In this document: one piece after another, positions 1 through 8,165 of the stretch
How the letters are laid out: the number at the start of each line of letters is the position of its first letter
Position numbering within the stretch: the first letter of the stretch is position 1
DNA from: Paenibacillus sp. E222
Lineage (GTDB): Bacteria > Bacillota > Bacilli > Paenibacillales > Paenibacillaceae
Direction of reading: 5' to 3'
Assembly (NCBI RefSeq): GCF_013401555.1
Contig: NZ_CP058552.1
Coordinates: forward strand, 6,324,001 to 6,388,000
DNA: 64,000 bases
Translations under genes and position numbers: made by a program
The notes under the pieces: generated by a model
The model's input: only the letters and a program-made list of their open reading frames with translations
What the model was told of the DNA's origin: nothing
The model's database searches: none

Positions 1-108
1 TTATTTTCGGAGAGATTTAACGATCGATCGAATGATACCCCACACGGCAACGACGATAATAGCGATTATAATGATTGAAATAACTATATTCTCCCAAACA
101 AAGTTCAT
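1..108 (-). CDS. 35-residue single-pass membrane microprotein
   Basis: A short reading frame starts at an ATG at 108 and stops with TAA at 3-1. A GGAGGG ribosome binding site sits at 114-120, six bases before the start. The peptide begins MNFVWEN, continues with about 19 strongly hydrophobic residues rich in Ile and Val, and ends with a basic tail (RSIVKSLRK). It therefore looks like a one-helix membrane protein with a positive end on the inside. It is encoded divergently from cimA. I recognise no family. The strong ribosome binding site and hydrophobic design argue that it is real, but the length is too short for certainty. The stop lies exactly at the window edge. Confidence 0.55.
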   Translation of the reverse strand: MNFVWENIVISIIIIAIIVVAVWGIIRSIVKSLRK

Positions 109-280
109 TCATTTCCCTCCATTTATAAAGACAAGATTTGAATCCATAATTAATCCTGGAATACTTGTATTTAGATGAAGCATAACATATTACAAGATAA
201 CGTTTACAGCTCACTTAACTCTACAATCCATCATTTGTTACACCAAATGGTGAATTCGATGTAGCATTTGGCGATAATGG

Positions 281-289
281 TGCTATAAT
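281..289 (+). promoter_or_regulatory. Extended -10 promoter candidate for cimA
   Basis: TGCTATAAT is an extended -10 element (TGn followed by TATAAT). No good -35 is visible 17 bases upstream, which is typical of extended -10 promoters. Transcription would start near 296 and give a leader of about 158 bases before cimA. Confidence 0.4.
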
Positions 290-453
290 AATTAATTATA
301 CAAATTCACGATTTTAGGACAAATCTACACTTTGAATTTAATACAGTGTAGCGGTACAGAATCGAAGGATTCGTCACCAACATTCTAATATGTTTTTTAA
401 ACATACCATTAAACTTTCTAAAAAAAAGCGCTTCATCTTAAAGGAGGATCTTC
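290..453 (+). other. Leader region of cimA with two hairpins
   Basis: The stretch between the putative promoter and cimA contains an inverted repeat CTACACT/AGTGTAG at 325-331 and 345-351, and a small one, GAATC/GATTC, at 359-363 and 368-372. An AAGCGCTT palindrome at 426-433 resembles the core of a CcpA (cre) site but the flanks do not match. I see no T-box signature. The rest of the gap (109-280) is AT-rich with no gene recognised. The ribosome binding site AAAGGAGG lies at 440-447. Confidence 0.3.
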
Positions 454-2073
454 ATGTCAAAGGCCATCTCCATCTTCGATACGACTTTACGTGACGGCAC
501 ACAAGGGGAGGGAGTCAGCTTATCGGCAGATGACAAGCTCAAAATTGCCAAGAAGCTCGATGACCTGGGTGCTCATTATATTGAAGGCGGAATCCCAGGC
601 AGCAATACCAAGGACATTGAGTTTTTCAAAAGAGTCAAGGAACTGAACCTGAACGCGAAGGTTGTCGCTTTTGGCAGTACACGTCGTAAAGGCAGCATCG
701 CCAGTGAAGACGCCAACTTGAAGCGCATGCTCGAGTCCGGTGCTCAGGCCGCAACTCTGGTTGGGAAATCATGGGATTTTCACGTACACACAGCTTTGCA
801 AACCACTTTGGAAGAAAACCTGTCCATGATCTACGACTCCATTGCCTATCTGAAACAAAATGGTATGGAAGTCATCTTTGATGCAGAGCATTTCTTTGAC
901 GGATTTAAGCACAATCCGGAGTATGCACAGGCTGTGTTGACCAAAGCCCATGAAGCTGGAGCGGACTGGCTTGTGATGTGTGACACCAACGGCGGAACGA
1001 TGCCGCATGAGGTGTACGAGATCGTGTCCACTCTCGCTGGACGACTTCCTCAAGCCCATCTGGGCATTCATACACATAATGACTGTGAACTTGCTGTAGC
1101 CAACACCTTAAGCGCAGTACAAGCTGGTGCCAGACAGGTCCAAGGTACAATGAACGGGTATGGAGAGCGATGTGGCAACGCCAATCTGGCTTCGATTATC
1201 CCTAACCTGCAACTGAAGCTTGGATATGAGTGCGTTTCTGAGGATTCAATGAGACAGCTCACGAATGTTGCCCGTTATGTCAGTGAGATTGCCAACGTAA
1301 ATATGCCAATCAACCAGCCTTATGTCGGAAATGCGGCTTTCGCTCACAAAGGCGGTATTCACGTCTCTGCCATATTGCGCGATTCCCGGACCTACGAACA
1401 CATCGTTCCTGAGTTGGTTGGTAACAAACAGCGTGTGCTCGTCTCCGAACTGGCAGGACAAAGCAACATTGTGTCCAAGGCGCAGGAACTGGGTCTTGAG
1501 TTCGACCCAAGCAGTGCCAACTCACGTCAGATCATTGAGAAAATCAAAGATCTGGAACATCAGGGCTATCAGTTCGAAGGTGCCGATGCCTCTCTTGAAC
1601 TGTTGATCCGTGAAGCCAACGGTGACATGAAAGAATTGTTTACCTTTGAATCGTTCAAGATGCTTGTTGAAAAAGTGGCTGGCAAGTCTGTTGTTTCGGA
1701 AGCCTTTGTTAAACTTAACGTAGGCGGAACAAGTGCGTATACCGCAGCGGAAGGCAATGGTCCGGTCAATGCACTGGATAACGCGCTTCGGAAAGCACTT
1801 GTGCAGTACTTCCCTTCCCTTGCCAACATGCATCTGTCCGACTATAAAGTACGTGTTCTGGATGAAAAAGATGCTACTGCCGCAAAGGTTCGTGTATTAA
1901 TTGAATCCAAAAACACAGAAAACACGTGGAATACCGTCGGTGTATCCGAGAACGTGATTGAAGCGAGCTGGGAAGCCCTCGTACACAGCTTCCGTTATGC
2001 CCTTCTTCAGGAAAAATTGCAGGACGAGCCTGGCGTAGTCAACATCCCTGCTCACGGTCTAAGCAACCATTAA
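454..2073 (+). CDS. cimA: (R)-citramalate synthase
   Basis: Condenses acetyl-CoA with pyruvate to citramalate, the first step of the threonine-independent route to 2-oxobutyrate and isoleucine. The 539-residue protein opens with the DRE-TIM motif DTTLRDGTQGEG (residues 9-20), carries the metal-binding HTHND motif and the GNANLASI stretch, and ends with a LeuA-type dimer regulatory domain (about residues 400-530). Length and the DGTQGEG signature fit the CimA subfamily rather than LeuA or homocitrate synthase. The start is set by AAAGGAGG six bases upstream. The gene stands alone: a terminator follows directly and the neighbours on both sides are divergent or convergent. Feedback control by isoleucine is usual for the C-terminal domain, which is family knowledge and not visible here. 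Confidence 0.93.
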   Translation: MSKAISIFDTTLRDGTQGEGVSLSADDKLKIAKKLDDLGAHYIEGGIPGSNTKDIEFFKRVKELNLNAKVVAFGSTRRKGSIASEDANLKRMLESGAQAATLVGKSWDFHVHTALQTTLEENLSMIYDSIAYLKQNGMEVIFDAEHFFDGFKHNPEYAQAVLTKAHEAGADWLVMCDTNGGTMPHEVYEIVSTLAGRLPQAHLGIHTHNDCELAVANTLSAVQAGARQVQGTMNGYGERCGNANLASIIPNLQLKLGYECVSEDSMRQLTNVARYVSEIANVNMPINQPYVGNAAFAHKGGIHVSAILRDSRTYEHIVPELVGNKQRVLVSELAGQSNIVSKAQELGLEFDPSSANSRQIIEKIKDLEHQGYQFEGADASLELLIREANGDMKELFTFESFKMLVEKVAGKSVVSEAFVKLNVGGTSAYTAAEGNGPVNALDNALRKALVQYFPSLANMHLSDYKVRVLDEKDATAAKVRVLIESKNTENTWNTVGVSENVIEASWEALVHSFRYALLQEKLQDEPGVVNIPAHGLSNH

Positions 2074-2097
2074 TGCATATTTCCCGGAAAATAAAAG

Positions 2098-2140
2098 AAG
2101 CGCCTCTCTCCAAAAAACTTTGGAAGACAGGCGCTTTTGC
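2098..2140 (+). terminator. Intrinsic terminator after cimA
   Basis: AAGCGCCT pairs with AGGCGCTT across an inner TCCA/TGGA stem and is followed by TTTTGCTTTT. It closes the cimA transcript. Confidence 0.8.
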
Positions 2141-2182
2141 TTTTCGCTTGGCTAGCTTCTTGCATGATAGCTTTTTGCTTGG

Positions 2183-2734
2183 TTAATCCGCAATTAACTC
2201 CTTAATTTTGCGCTCCAGCTCTTTCTCAGGCAAAATCCCCAAGATAATTTCCTGAACGACACCTCGGGAATCAATCAATACATTCGTCGGAAAAGCTAAA
2301 CCGTTATATTTGGCATATGCTGTTCCGTCTTCATCAAGCAAAATAGGGAACGTCAGTTTGTATTTATCTACAAAAGCTTTGGCATCCCTGATTTTATCGT
2401 ACGTGGTTACGTTCACACCGTACAGATCCAGTTTGTCCTTGTATTTTGCTGCCAATGTATTGAGCGCAGGAGCTTCCTGCTTGCACGGTTCACACCAGGA
2501 TGCCCAGAAACTGACGAAGATGGCCTTTTCCTTGGCTCCACCTACAGCGTAGGTTTTCCCATCCATGGCTTTCAAAGAGAATGCTGGTGCCAGTAAACCT
2601 GCTTTCGGCCCCGTCTCCGTGGGCATCGGCTCCTCTTGTTTAAACACGGCTGCGATTCCGTTGTCTGCATTTTGAGCCAAAGCAATGCCCACCAGCAAAA
2701 CAACACCCAGCAGTATGTATATATTTCGTTTCAT
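2183..2734 (-). CDS. Membrane-anchored TlpA/ResA-like thioredoxin
   Basis: Thiol-disulfide oxidoreductase acting outside the membrane, of the kind that reduces apocytochrome c or other exported dithiols. The 183-residue protein has an N-terminal membrane anchor (MKRNIYILLGVVLLVGIALA), a short linker and a thioredoxin fold with the active site WASWCEPC (Cys81 and Cys84), followed by the cis-proline region (AFPTNVLID). I chose the ATG at 2734 because the anchor then starts at residue 3-4; an upstream in-frame ATG at 2776 would add 14 polar residues in front of the anchor. No cytochrome biogenesis genes lie nearby, so the partner is unknown. Divergent from the JAMM gene. Confidence 0.85.
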   Translation of the reverse strand: MKRNIYILLGVVLLVGIALAQNADNGIAAVFKQEEPMPTETGPKAGLLAPAFSLKAMDGKTYAVGGAKEKAIFVSFWASWCEPCKQEAPALNTLAAKYKDKLDLYGVNVTTYDKIRDAKAFVDKYKLTFPILLDEDGTAYAKYNGLAFPTNVLIDSRGVVQEIILGILPEKELERKIKELIAD

Positions 2735-2860
2735 GACCAGCCACCCTTTTGTATAATCAAACCTATTGAGATTCACGTTCTTCTAACATGTGAGATATTT
2801 CAAGCTCTCTCTCATATTGTACCCTTTTCCTTTAAAATTTTACAATCCGGGTCACACAAA

Positions 2861-2896
2861 ATAAAATAAAAAAGGACTCCTGCCGAAGCAGGAGCC
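2861..2896 (-). terminator. Strong minus-strand terminator with UUCG loop
   Basis: Read on the minus strand, GGCTCCTGC pairs with GCAGGAGTCC (one bulged A) around a TTCG tetraloop and is followed by TTTTTTATTTTATTTT. It points leftward, so it would end minus-strand transcripts coming from the amt operon after they have crossed the whole JAMM gene in antisense. In the plus direction no T-run follows. Confidence 0.75.
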
Positions 2897-2918
2897 AAAG
2901 AGAGAGGGGTGAATACAA

Positions 2919-3407
2919 ATGGCAGCACTTCACGAGCAGCAAAACACCTTCTACATCCCTTCCTCCGTAGAGCAGGAGATGTCTAAGTACATGTTCGCTT
3001 CGCTGCCGCAGGAAGCCTGCGGGGTTGTGCTGGGTGAAGCCGCAGCGGGCGGCATACGAATCAGTCGGTTTCAGCCCATTCGTAACGTAGCGCCTGACCC
3101 GCTGCACCATTTCGCATTGGAAGATGCAGAATGGATCCGATGTGTGTTCAATGAGCCACAACTTATCGGGCTCTTTCACTCCCACCCTCGAACCACGCCC
3201 ATTCCTTCCAATGAGGATCTGCGCAACCTACCACTTTTCGCTGGACTACTCCAGGTCTATTTTATAGGCGCGCCTGATCTTACGGCTGATACACCATCAA
3301 AGATGCTTCTAAATGGTTATCAAATTCATTCAAATGTTGATTCAAGCATTGGAATGAGTCCTGGCCAATCATACAGCTTACAGCCCGCCCGGCTAAGCGT
3401 GACTTAA
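2919..3407 (+). CDS. JAMM/MPN (M67-family) metallopeptidase
   Basis: Predicted zinc isopeptidase-like enzyme, 162 residues, close to a bare MPN domain. The JAMM signature is complete: Glu32 in QEACG, then HSHP with His87 and His89, and after ten residues Asp100 in SNED. Bacterial members of this size remove carrier-protein tails or ThiS/MoaD-like additions, or are of unknown role; the substrate is not shown here. The start ATG follows GAGAGGGGTGA. The last 15 bases overlap the 3' end of the convergent exonuclease gene, and a strong minus-strand terminator lies just upstream of the ribosome binding site. No ThiS/MoaD partner gene is adjacent. Confidence 0.8.
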   Translation: MAALHEQQNTFYIPSSVEQEMSKYMFASLPQEACGVVLGEAAAGGIRISRFQPIRNVAPDPLHHFALEDAEWIRCVFNEPQLIGLFHSHPRTTPIPSNEDLRNLPLFAGLLQVYFIGAPDLTADTPSKMLLNGYQIHSNVDSSIGMSPGQSYSLQPARLSVT

Positions 3408-4130
3408 CTGGGTGTACAGGTCACCCAATGTTTCTACATTTTTGTGAGACATATCCTCCAGATAACAGGACCATAACTGTGCAGTCATTTTTGCGTCCTC
3501 CAAAGCATGGTGCCGTCCGTAGATCGGAATGCCTTTGGATTCCAGCAATTCATCCAGACCATAGCCCGGTCTGCTCGGTTCAAGCCAACGCGCCAGCATC
3601 ATCGTATCGATGAGCCGGTGCGTTAGCCTTACTTTGGATGTCCGCCACAAGGCCGCATTCAGAAAAGCCCGATCATGCGCGCTTGCATGGGCAACCAGTA
3701 CACTTCCGCCAACAAAAGACATGAAGTCATGCAGACCTTCCAGGAGCGACGGAGCATCCATCGTCATTTGCTGTGTAATTCCCGTCAGTTCCGTAATGTG
3801 TTCCGGAACAGAGACTTTGGACTGAACCAATGTGTAGAACTGCTCATTCTCCAGCATCACACCACCATTAATACGCACCGCCCCAAAGGAAAGGATCTCA
3901 TCCCCATGCTGGGGAGAGAAGCCCGTCGTTTCCAGATCAAATACGACAGCATTCAATTCGTTTAAAGGCGTGTGAAGCGCCTCGGGTCTGCGCTGTTCTC
4001 TCATCATCGAACGGATAAACGCCATATGTTGCGCCGTTGGGGCTCCCATTATGGAAGCGATGGCGGAAGGAACCCCTCCCTGGCGCAGCGAATTCCAGAA
4101 TCCTGTATTGCCCCTTGCCGGCTCTCTCAT
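3393..4130 (-). CDS. DnaQ-like 3'-5' exonuclease (DEDDh)
   Basis: Predicted single-strand 3'-5' exonuclease resembling the epsilon proofreading subunit. In 245 residues the three Exo motifs are present: VVFDLETTG (Asp65, Glu67), the Exo II region ending AHD (Asp153), and HHALED (His207 to Asp212, HxAxxD). The first 55 residues are an extension of unknown role. The start ATG overlaps the stop of the upstream GlnD-like gene by four bases (ATGA) with AAGGAG ahead of it, so translation is probably coupled. It is the last gene of the amt operon, and its 3' end overlaps the JAMM gene. Most likely a repair or nucleotide-turnover enzyme; being in an ammonium operon is unexpected. Confidence 0.85.
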   Translation of the reverse strand: MREPARGNTGFWNSLRQGGVPSAIASIMGAPTAQHMAFIRSMMREQRRPEALHTPLNELNAVVFDLETTGFSPQHGDEILSFGAVRINGGVMLENEQFYTLVQSKVSVPEHITELTGITQQMTMDAPSLLEGLHDFMSFVGGSVLVAHASAHDRAFLNAALWRTSKVRLTHRLIDTMMLARWLEPSRPGYGLDELLESKGIPIYGRHHALEDAKMTAQLWSCYLEDMSHKNVETLGDLYTQLSHA

Positions 4131-5215
4131 GGACGTCTCCTTTCTGCAAAACGAAGTTGTCTTTGCAGCGCACGATGTACTCGCCGCACCAACCCTAACG
4201 TATCCCGGAGTTCATAAAGCATTTGTTTTTCCTTCAACTGTTTCTCATTCAGAAAACCACCGCTATGCTGCAACCCTTGTTTCATCACAATGGGTGTACT
4301 GCGGCGCAGCTTCAAAGCCGTCATAAATGCACGCTGAGCTGCATCCAGCAAAGTAAGCGGAACTGCTTCGAGTGATACCAACCTCTGAATTCGTTTGAGC
4401 GTGGACGTTTCTTTGATGCCATGCTGCAAAGCCAGAAAACGTGCACTATTCACCAGCGGAATATACAAGCCGTACTTCACATCAAATCCACCTGCATGTT
4501 CACCGAATCGTTCCGTTACCACCCTTCCAAGAATGTTCAGTGTCGCCTTGTGTTTAACGGTATTGCGCAGCACGGCATCGGAAAGCTCAGGAACCGATCT
4601 GAACCCTTCATAAAATGCAGATATCCATTCCTCCGCAAGCTCTGGCTCACCCGCAACAAAACGCATGTCTGAAGCGATAATCAGATTGCGAACCGGCTCC
4701 CAGGACAGGTCCGATCCCCATGCTTTCAATTGTTCCTTCCAGGATTCCAGTGTTTTCCTCCATAAAGGCTCCGAACACATCACTTTGCCTTCACATTTGG
4801 CGTAGCCAAGCTCCTCCAGCATATCGGTCATTCGAAGTCCGAGTTCGGCAAAATATACCTCTTTCCCCTCATCCGGGGCATCGCTGATAATCATGCCATT
4901 ATCCTGATCACTCCATAACGTCGCTTCCTGCCTGCCGGAACTACCAAAAACGATAAAGGCATAGGGGACGGGAGGTTGGCCTAGGCCTTCCTCTACCATC
5001 CCCTGGATGCATAACTCTACTGCTCGCCGAGCAACCCGGTCATGCAGTTCATTTACCGTCTGGTACCATTCGATCGGCGACAAGGAAGCGGACAACAGTT
5101 CCTGGAGCTCATTCTGCAATATCACACGCGCCTGACGCAGTTCTTGAGAAGATGCCGCACCATCTATTCCCTGATAGGACCAGGATTGATTTATATACGG
5201 GATGGGTTCCATCAT
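4127..5215 (-). CDS. GlnD-like DUF294 nucleotidyltransferase
   Basis: Protein of 362 residues with a DUF294 nucleotidyltransferase domain followed by a DUF294_C helical domain. The polymerase-beta-type motif is plain: FGSSGRQEATLWSDQDNG, with the G-S, the Arg/Glu pair and the paired Asp residues that bind metal. This is the same catalytic core as the uridylyltransferase part of GlnD, but no HD or ACT domain and no CBS domain is present. It lies 39 bases after amt, the place where glnK is found in many bacteria, so a role in nitrogen signalling is attractive but inferred. I chose the ATG at 5215 because AAGGAGG lies six bases ahead; the ATG at 5212 is equally possible. Confidence 0.8.
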   Translation of the reverse strand: MMEPIPYINQSWSYQGIDGAASSQELRQARVILQNELQELLSASLSPIEWYQTVNELHDRVARRAVELCIQGMVEEGLGQPPVPYAFIVFGSSGRQEATLWSDQDNGMIISDAPDEGKEVYFAELGLRMTDMLEELGYAKCEGKVMCSEPLWRKTLESWKEQLKAWGSDLSWEPVRNLIIASDMRFVAGEPELAEEWISAFYEGFRSVPELSDAVLRNTVKHKATLNILGRVVTERFGEHAGGFDVKYGLYIPLVNSARFLALQHGIKETSTLKRIQRLVSLEAVPLTLLDAAQRAFMTALKLRRSTPIVMKQGLQHSGGFLNEKQLKEKQMLYELRDTLGLVRRVHRALQRQLRFAERRRP

Positions 5216-5254
5216 GTCCTGCCTCCTTGAAGCATGATTCAGCAATCATTCCTC

Positions 5255-6655
5255 TTAGGAGCTGAACGTACCGCCATTGGATTTAGTTTCTACATTTTTC
5301 ATTTGTTCAGGGTACCCGTAAGTACCATGCTCACTTAAATCCAGCCCCATCGTTTCTTCTTCTTCCGTTACACGGATTCCCATGATAGCTTTCATACCAC
5401 CCAGAATAATGAAGGACATGATCAGAACGAAGGCAAATGCGCCTGCCAGACCCAGAAGCTGAACGCCCAGTTGGTGGAAACCGCCACCGTAGAACAATCC
5501 CGCTTGACCTACACCTGCATTCTCAGCAAGTTCTGGTGTTGCGAACAAACCCGTGGAGATCGCTCCCCACATACCGGCAATACCGTGTACAGAGAAGGCG
5601 TAGATTGGATCGTCAATTCCTTTGCGTTCAAAGAATTGAGCAGTGAAGAATGTAATAATACCTGCCAGAGCACCAATAACCAGTGCTGCCCACGGTTCAA
5701 CGAATGCACAAGCACCTGTGATGGCAACGAGTGCCGCAAGCACCCCGTTCAGCATGCTAGGAATATCGGATTTACCCAATACAGCCCATGAGATCAACAG
5801 TGCAGCCACACCACCAGCAGCCGCAGCTACGTTTGTAGTCAATGCTACATAACCGAAGAATCCATCACCCATGGCAGATAATGTACTACCTGGGTTGAAA
5901 CCGAACCAACCGATCCAAAGGATAATGACACCGAGTACAGAGTACACTTGGTTATGACCTGGGATGATGTTAGGTTTACCATCTTTGTTATATTTGCCGA
6001 TACGCGGCTTCAACAGAATCGTAGCTACCAGCGCGGCAGTCGCACCCGTCAAGTGGACAACCGTCGAACCTGCAAAGTCTTGCATACCAAGCTCAGCCAA
6101 CCAGCCGCCGCCCCATACCCAGTGAGCAACAACCGGATACATGATAATGGTATACAGCGTACCGAAAACGATATATACACTCATCTTTGCGCGTTCTGCC
6201 ATACCACCGCAGGCAATAGCCAGGGATACCGCTGCAAATGCAAGGTGGAATACAAATTTAATGGTTAACGGAACATCAGAGAAGGCCAGTGATTCGAACG
6301 AAGCAGCCATTGCATCCCCACTCAGGAAAAATCCGGTTGTTCCGAAAAAACTGTTACCATTACCGAAACCAAGACCGAAGCCAAGAGCCCAGAAGGCAAT
6401 AACCGAAATCCCCAATGTCAGGATTGTTTTACCCGCAATGTGTCCTGCGTTTTTCATTCGAGTTGAACCCGCTTCAAGTAAAGCAAATCCCCCTTGCATC
6501 AGGAAAACCAGCACAACAGCCAGAAACGTAAAGGCTGAGTTCAGACCGCTTTGAAGTTCGATGTTAGTCGGCCCCTCCGCAGCTGCAAATGCGCTGACCG
6601 GGAAAGCCAATAAAGTAAGCATTATTAACACCGAAACCAACCATTTCTTTCTCAT
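5255..6655 (-). CDS. amt: Ammonium transporter (Amt family)
   Basis: Moves ammonium/ammonia across the cytoplasmic membrane. The 466-residue protein has a cleavable-looking N-terminal segment (MRKKWLVSVLIMLTLLAFPVSAFA) and about eleven further membrane helices with Amt hallmarks, such as FALLEAGSTRMKN, HWVWGGGWL, FAGSTVVHLTGA and HGIAGMWGA (the pore histidines lie in the last two). GAGGGAG eight bases upstream picks the ATG at 6655 over a GTG three codons earlier. It is the first gene of an operon with the GlnD-like gene and the exonuclease. A sigma-A promoter is at 6712-6741, and a perfect GlnR/TnrA box lies downstream of the start site, so repression when nitrogen is plentiful is expected. 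Confidence 0.95.
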   Translation of the reverse strand: MRKKWLVSVLIMLTLLAFPVSAFAAAEGPTNIELQSGLNSAFTFLAVVLVFLMQGGFALLEAGSTRMKNAGHIAGKTILTLGISVIAFWALGFGLGFGNGNSFFGTTGFFLSGDAMAASFESLAFSDVPLTIKFVFHLAFAAVSLAIACGGMAERAKMSVYIVFGTLYTIIMYPVVAHWVWGGGWLAELGMQDFAGSTVVHLTGATAALVATILLKPRIGKYNKDGKPNIIPGHNQVYSVLGVIILWIGWFGFNPGSTLSAMGDGFFGYVALTTNVAAAAGGVAALLISWAVLGKSDIPSMLNGVLAALVAITGACAFVEPWAALVIGALAGIITFFTAQFFERKGIDDPIYAFSVHGIAGMWGAISTGLFATPELAENAGVGQAGLFYGGGFHQLGVQLLGLAGAFAFVLIMSFIILGGMKAIMGIRVTEEEETMGLDLSEHGTYGYPEQMKNVETKSNGGTFSS

Positions 6656-6673
6656 ATACCCCACTCCCTCTTA

Positions 6674-6690
6674 TGTTAAGTTTCTTCACA
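6674..6690 (-). promoter_or_regulatory. GlnR/TnrA box in the amt leader
   Basis: Read on either strand the 17 bases fit TGTNAN7TNACA exactly (TGTTA, seven bases, TCACA on the plus strand). It lies about 20 bases after the predicted start of amt transcription and just before the ribosome binding site, the geometry of a repressor site. A second partial repeat, TTCAC/GTGAA, overlaps it at 6686-6699. Confidence 0.7.
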
Positions 6691-6711
6691 TATCGTGAAA
6701 CTCTTAATGCC

Positions 6712-6741
6712 ATTATAAGCAGAAGACAGGAAAGTTGACAA
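6712..6741 (-). promoter_or_regulatory. Sigma-A promoter of the amt operon
   Basis: On the minus strand TTGTCA (6741-6736) and TATAAT (6717-6712) are separated by 18 bases. Predicted start near 6705. Confidence 0.65.
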
Positions 6742-6876
6742 GAGTATTTTCAGCAAAATTGAAAAATATTTCTGGGAATAAAGTCATACGTCTTTTTCTT
6801 GCACTTAAGTACATAATCATGTCCCATGAGTACATAGATATAGAAACGAAGCTTCGCAGCCACCAAAGCATAACGT

Positions 6877-6906
6877 TTGACTGTATGGTTAAAGATCATG
6901 TATCAT
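6877..6906 (+). promoter_or_regulatory. Promoter candidate for the MerR gene
   Basis: TTGACT and TATCAT are separated by 18 bases. The spacing is normal rather than the 19-20 bases of MerR-activated promoters. A palindrome CGAAGCTTCG lies upstream at 6847-6856. Confidence 0.45.
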
Positions 6907-7009
6907 AACTATTAGTAAGAAAAAAATTGGGCGGGTTATGCAAAGCCGCAACTGGAATCTACAATTCCCTACATTTGAACTTGCAAGCGAGGTGAATATC
7001 ATTGGGGAT

Positions 7010-7438
7010 ATGAAATTGTTTCGGATTGGCGAACTTGCCAAAACTGCAGGTGTGAGCGAACGGACGATTGATTATTACACAAAGCTCGGTCTCATCGCTC
7101 CTGAAGAGCGCACAGAAAAAAACTATCGTCTTTATAGTAATGAAACTTTAACCAGGCTGGAACGTATTGTACACATGAAACAAGAGAAGTATAGTCTCGA
7201 CGAGATTAAGCAATCTCTTGAGAAGTGGAGTCTGGTGAGCACGGAAGAACAAGTTGCCAGCAAACTGACAACATTGGAGCTCCACGTGCAACAGCTTGAG
7301 CGAGAGGTGAATGAGCTTAAACCGCTGCTTGGCGAGATGAAACCTGTACAAGCACGTAAGATGATGGCCGGACTACTCACCAAAAGTGCTGGTACGATGG
7401 AAGCTTTGAAAATCTTGCTTGAGAACACCATGATGTAG
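7010..7438 (+). CDS. MerR-family transcription regulator
   Basis: DNA-binding regulator of 142 residues. The N-terminal winged helix is clear (FRIGELAKTAGVSERTIDYY, then the wing with TEKNYRLYS), followed by a long dimerisation coiled coil and a short C-terminal region with no cysteines or recognisable ligand domain. The start at 7010 matches where the family usually begins (MKLFRIGELA); its ribosome binding site (GGGGAT) is weak, and an in-frame ATG at 6938 would add 24 unrelated residues. It lies 29 bases before the YugP-type peptidase gene, so the two are probably cotranscribed and the peptidase may be in its regulon. The effector is unknown. Confidence 0.85.
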   Translation: MKLFRIGELAKTAGVSERTIDYYTKLGLIAPEERTEKNYRLYSNETLTRLERIVHMKQEKYSLDEIKQSLEKWSLVSTEEQVASKLTTLELHVQQLEREVNELKPLLGEMKPVQARKMMAGLLTKSAGTMEALKILLENTMM

Positions 7439-7467
7439 CTTATTATTTAGAAAGCGGAGGAATGAAT

Positions 7468-8148
7468 ATGAGTTTTAATAACGGTATGTTCGTTTTGATC
7501 ATTATCGCCTTTTTGCTCTCCTTATGGGCGCAATTTCGCGTTAAGAGTACATTCAATCGTTGGTCTGATGTTAAAAACCTAAATGGAATGACCGGTTACG
7601 ATGCTGCCCGTCACATGCTTGATTCCAATGGCCTACACGACGTTCCTATTGAACCCGTACGCGGAGCACTCTCCGATCACTACGATCCAATCAATCGTGT
7701 CGTGAGGTTGTCTGAGCCTGTATATTATGAAAATTCAATCTCGGCTGTCTCCGTTGCGTGTCACGAAGTTGGCCATGCGATCCAGCATAAGGAAAGTTAT
7801 CCGATGTTGGCACTACGTCACCGGATTTTCCCAATCGTCAACTTTGCATCCGGACTTGCACCCTTCTTGCTCATTGCCGGATTCATCTTTAATGCAATGA
7901 ACCTTGTCGGTATTGGTATTATTTTCTTCTCCGTAACCGTCGCATTCCAACTCATTACGTTGCCGGTTGAGTTCAACGCAAGTAACCGTGCAAGAGAGAT
8001 TATGGTATCGGAAGGTTATATCCGGAACGAAGAAGAGAGAGGCGTCGCCAAAGTACTGAATGCCGCAGCATTAACTTACGTCGCTGCAGCATTAATCTCA
8101 TTGCTCGAACTGATTCGTTACATCGGAATTTTCAATAGCCGCGACTAA
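7468..8148 (+). CDS. YugP-type membrane zinc metallopeptidase
   Basis: Predicted neutral zinc metallopeptidase of the Zn_peptidase_2 (YugP) family, 226 residues. It has an N-terminal membrane helix, the zinc motif HEVGHA preceded by SVACHEVGH, and two or three further membrane segments after residue 115, with a third-ligand region VEFNASNRA. The start at 7468 has GGAGGA seven bases ahead; the ATG at 7462 would sit on the ribosome binding site. It follows the MerR gene on the same strand and ends at a bidirectional terminator. Substrate unknown; the family is thought to act in membrane protein quality control, which I have not verified. Confidence 0.87.
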   Translation: MSFNNGMFVLIIIAFLLSLWAQFRVKSTFNRWSDVKNLNGMTGYDAARHMLDSNGLHDVPIEPVRGALSDHYDPINRVVRLSEPVYYENSISAVSVACHEVGHAIQHKESYPMLALRHRIFPIVNFASGLAPFLLIAGFIFNAMNLVGIGIIFFSVTVAFQLITLPVEFNASNRAREIMVSEGYIRNEEERGVAKVLNAAALTYVAAALISLLELIRYIGIFNSRD

Positions 8149-8165
8149 TTGAATACACAAACCAA

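Noticed and set aside
420..440. CcpA (cre) site before cimA
   Set aside because: Only the AAGCGCTT core fits; the outer TG and CA bases of the consensus are missing.
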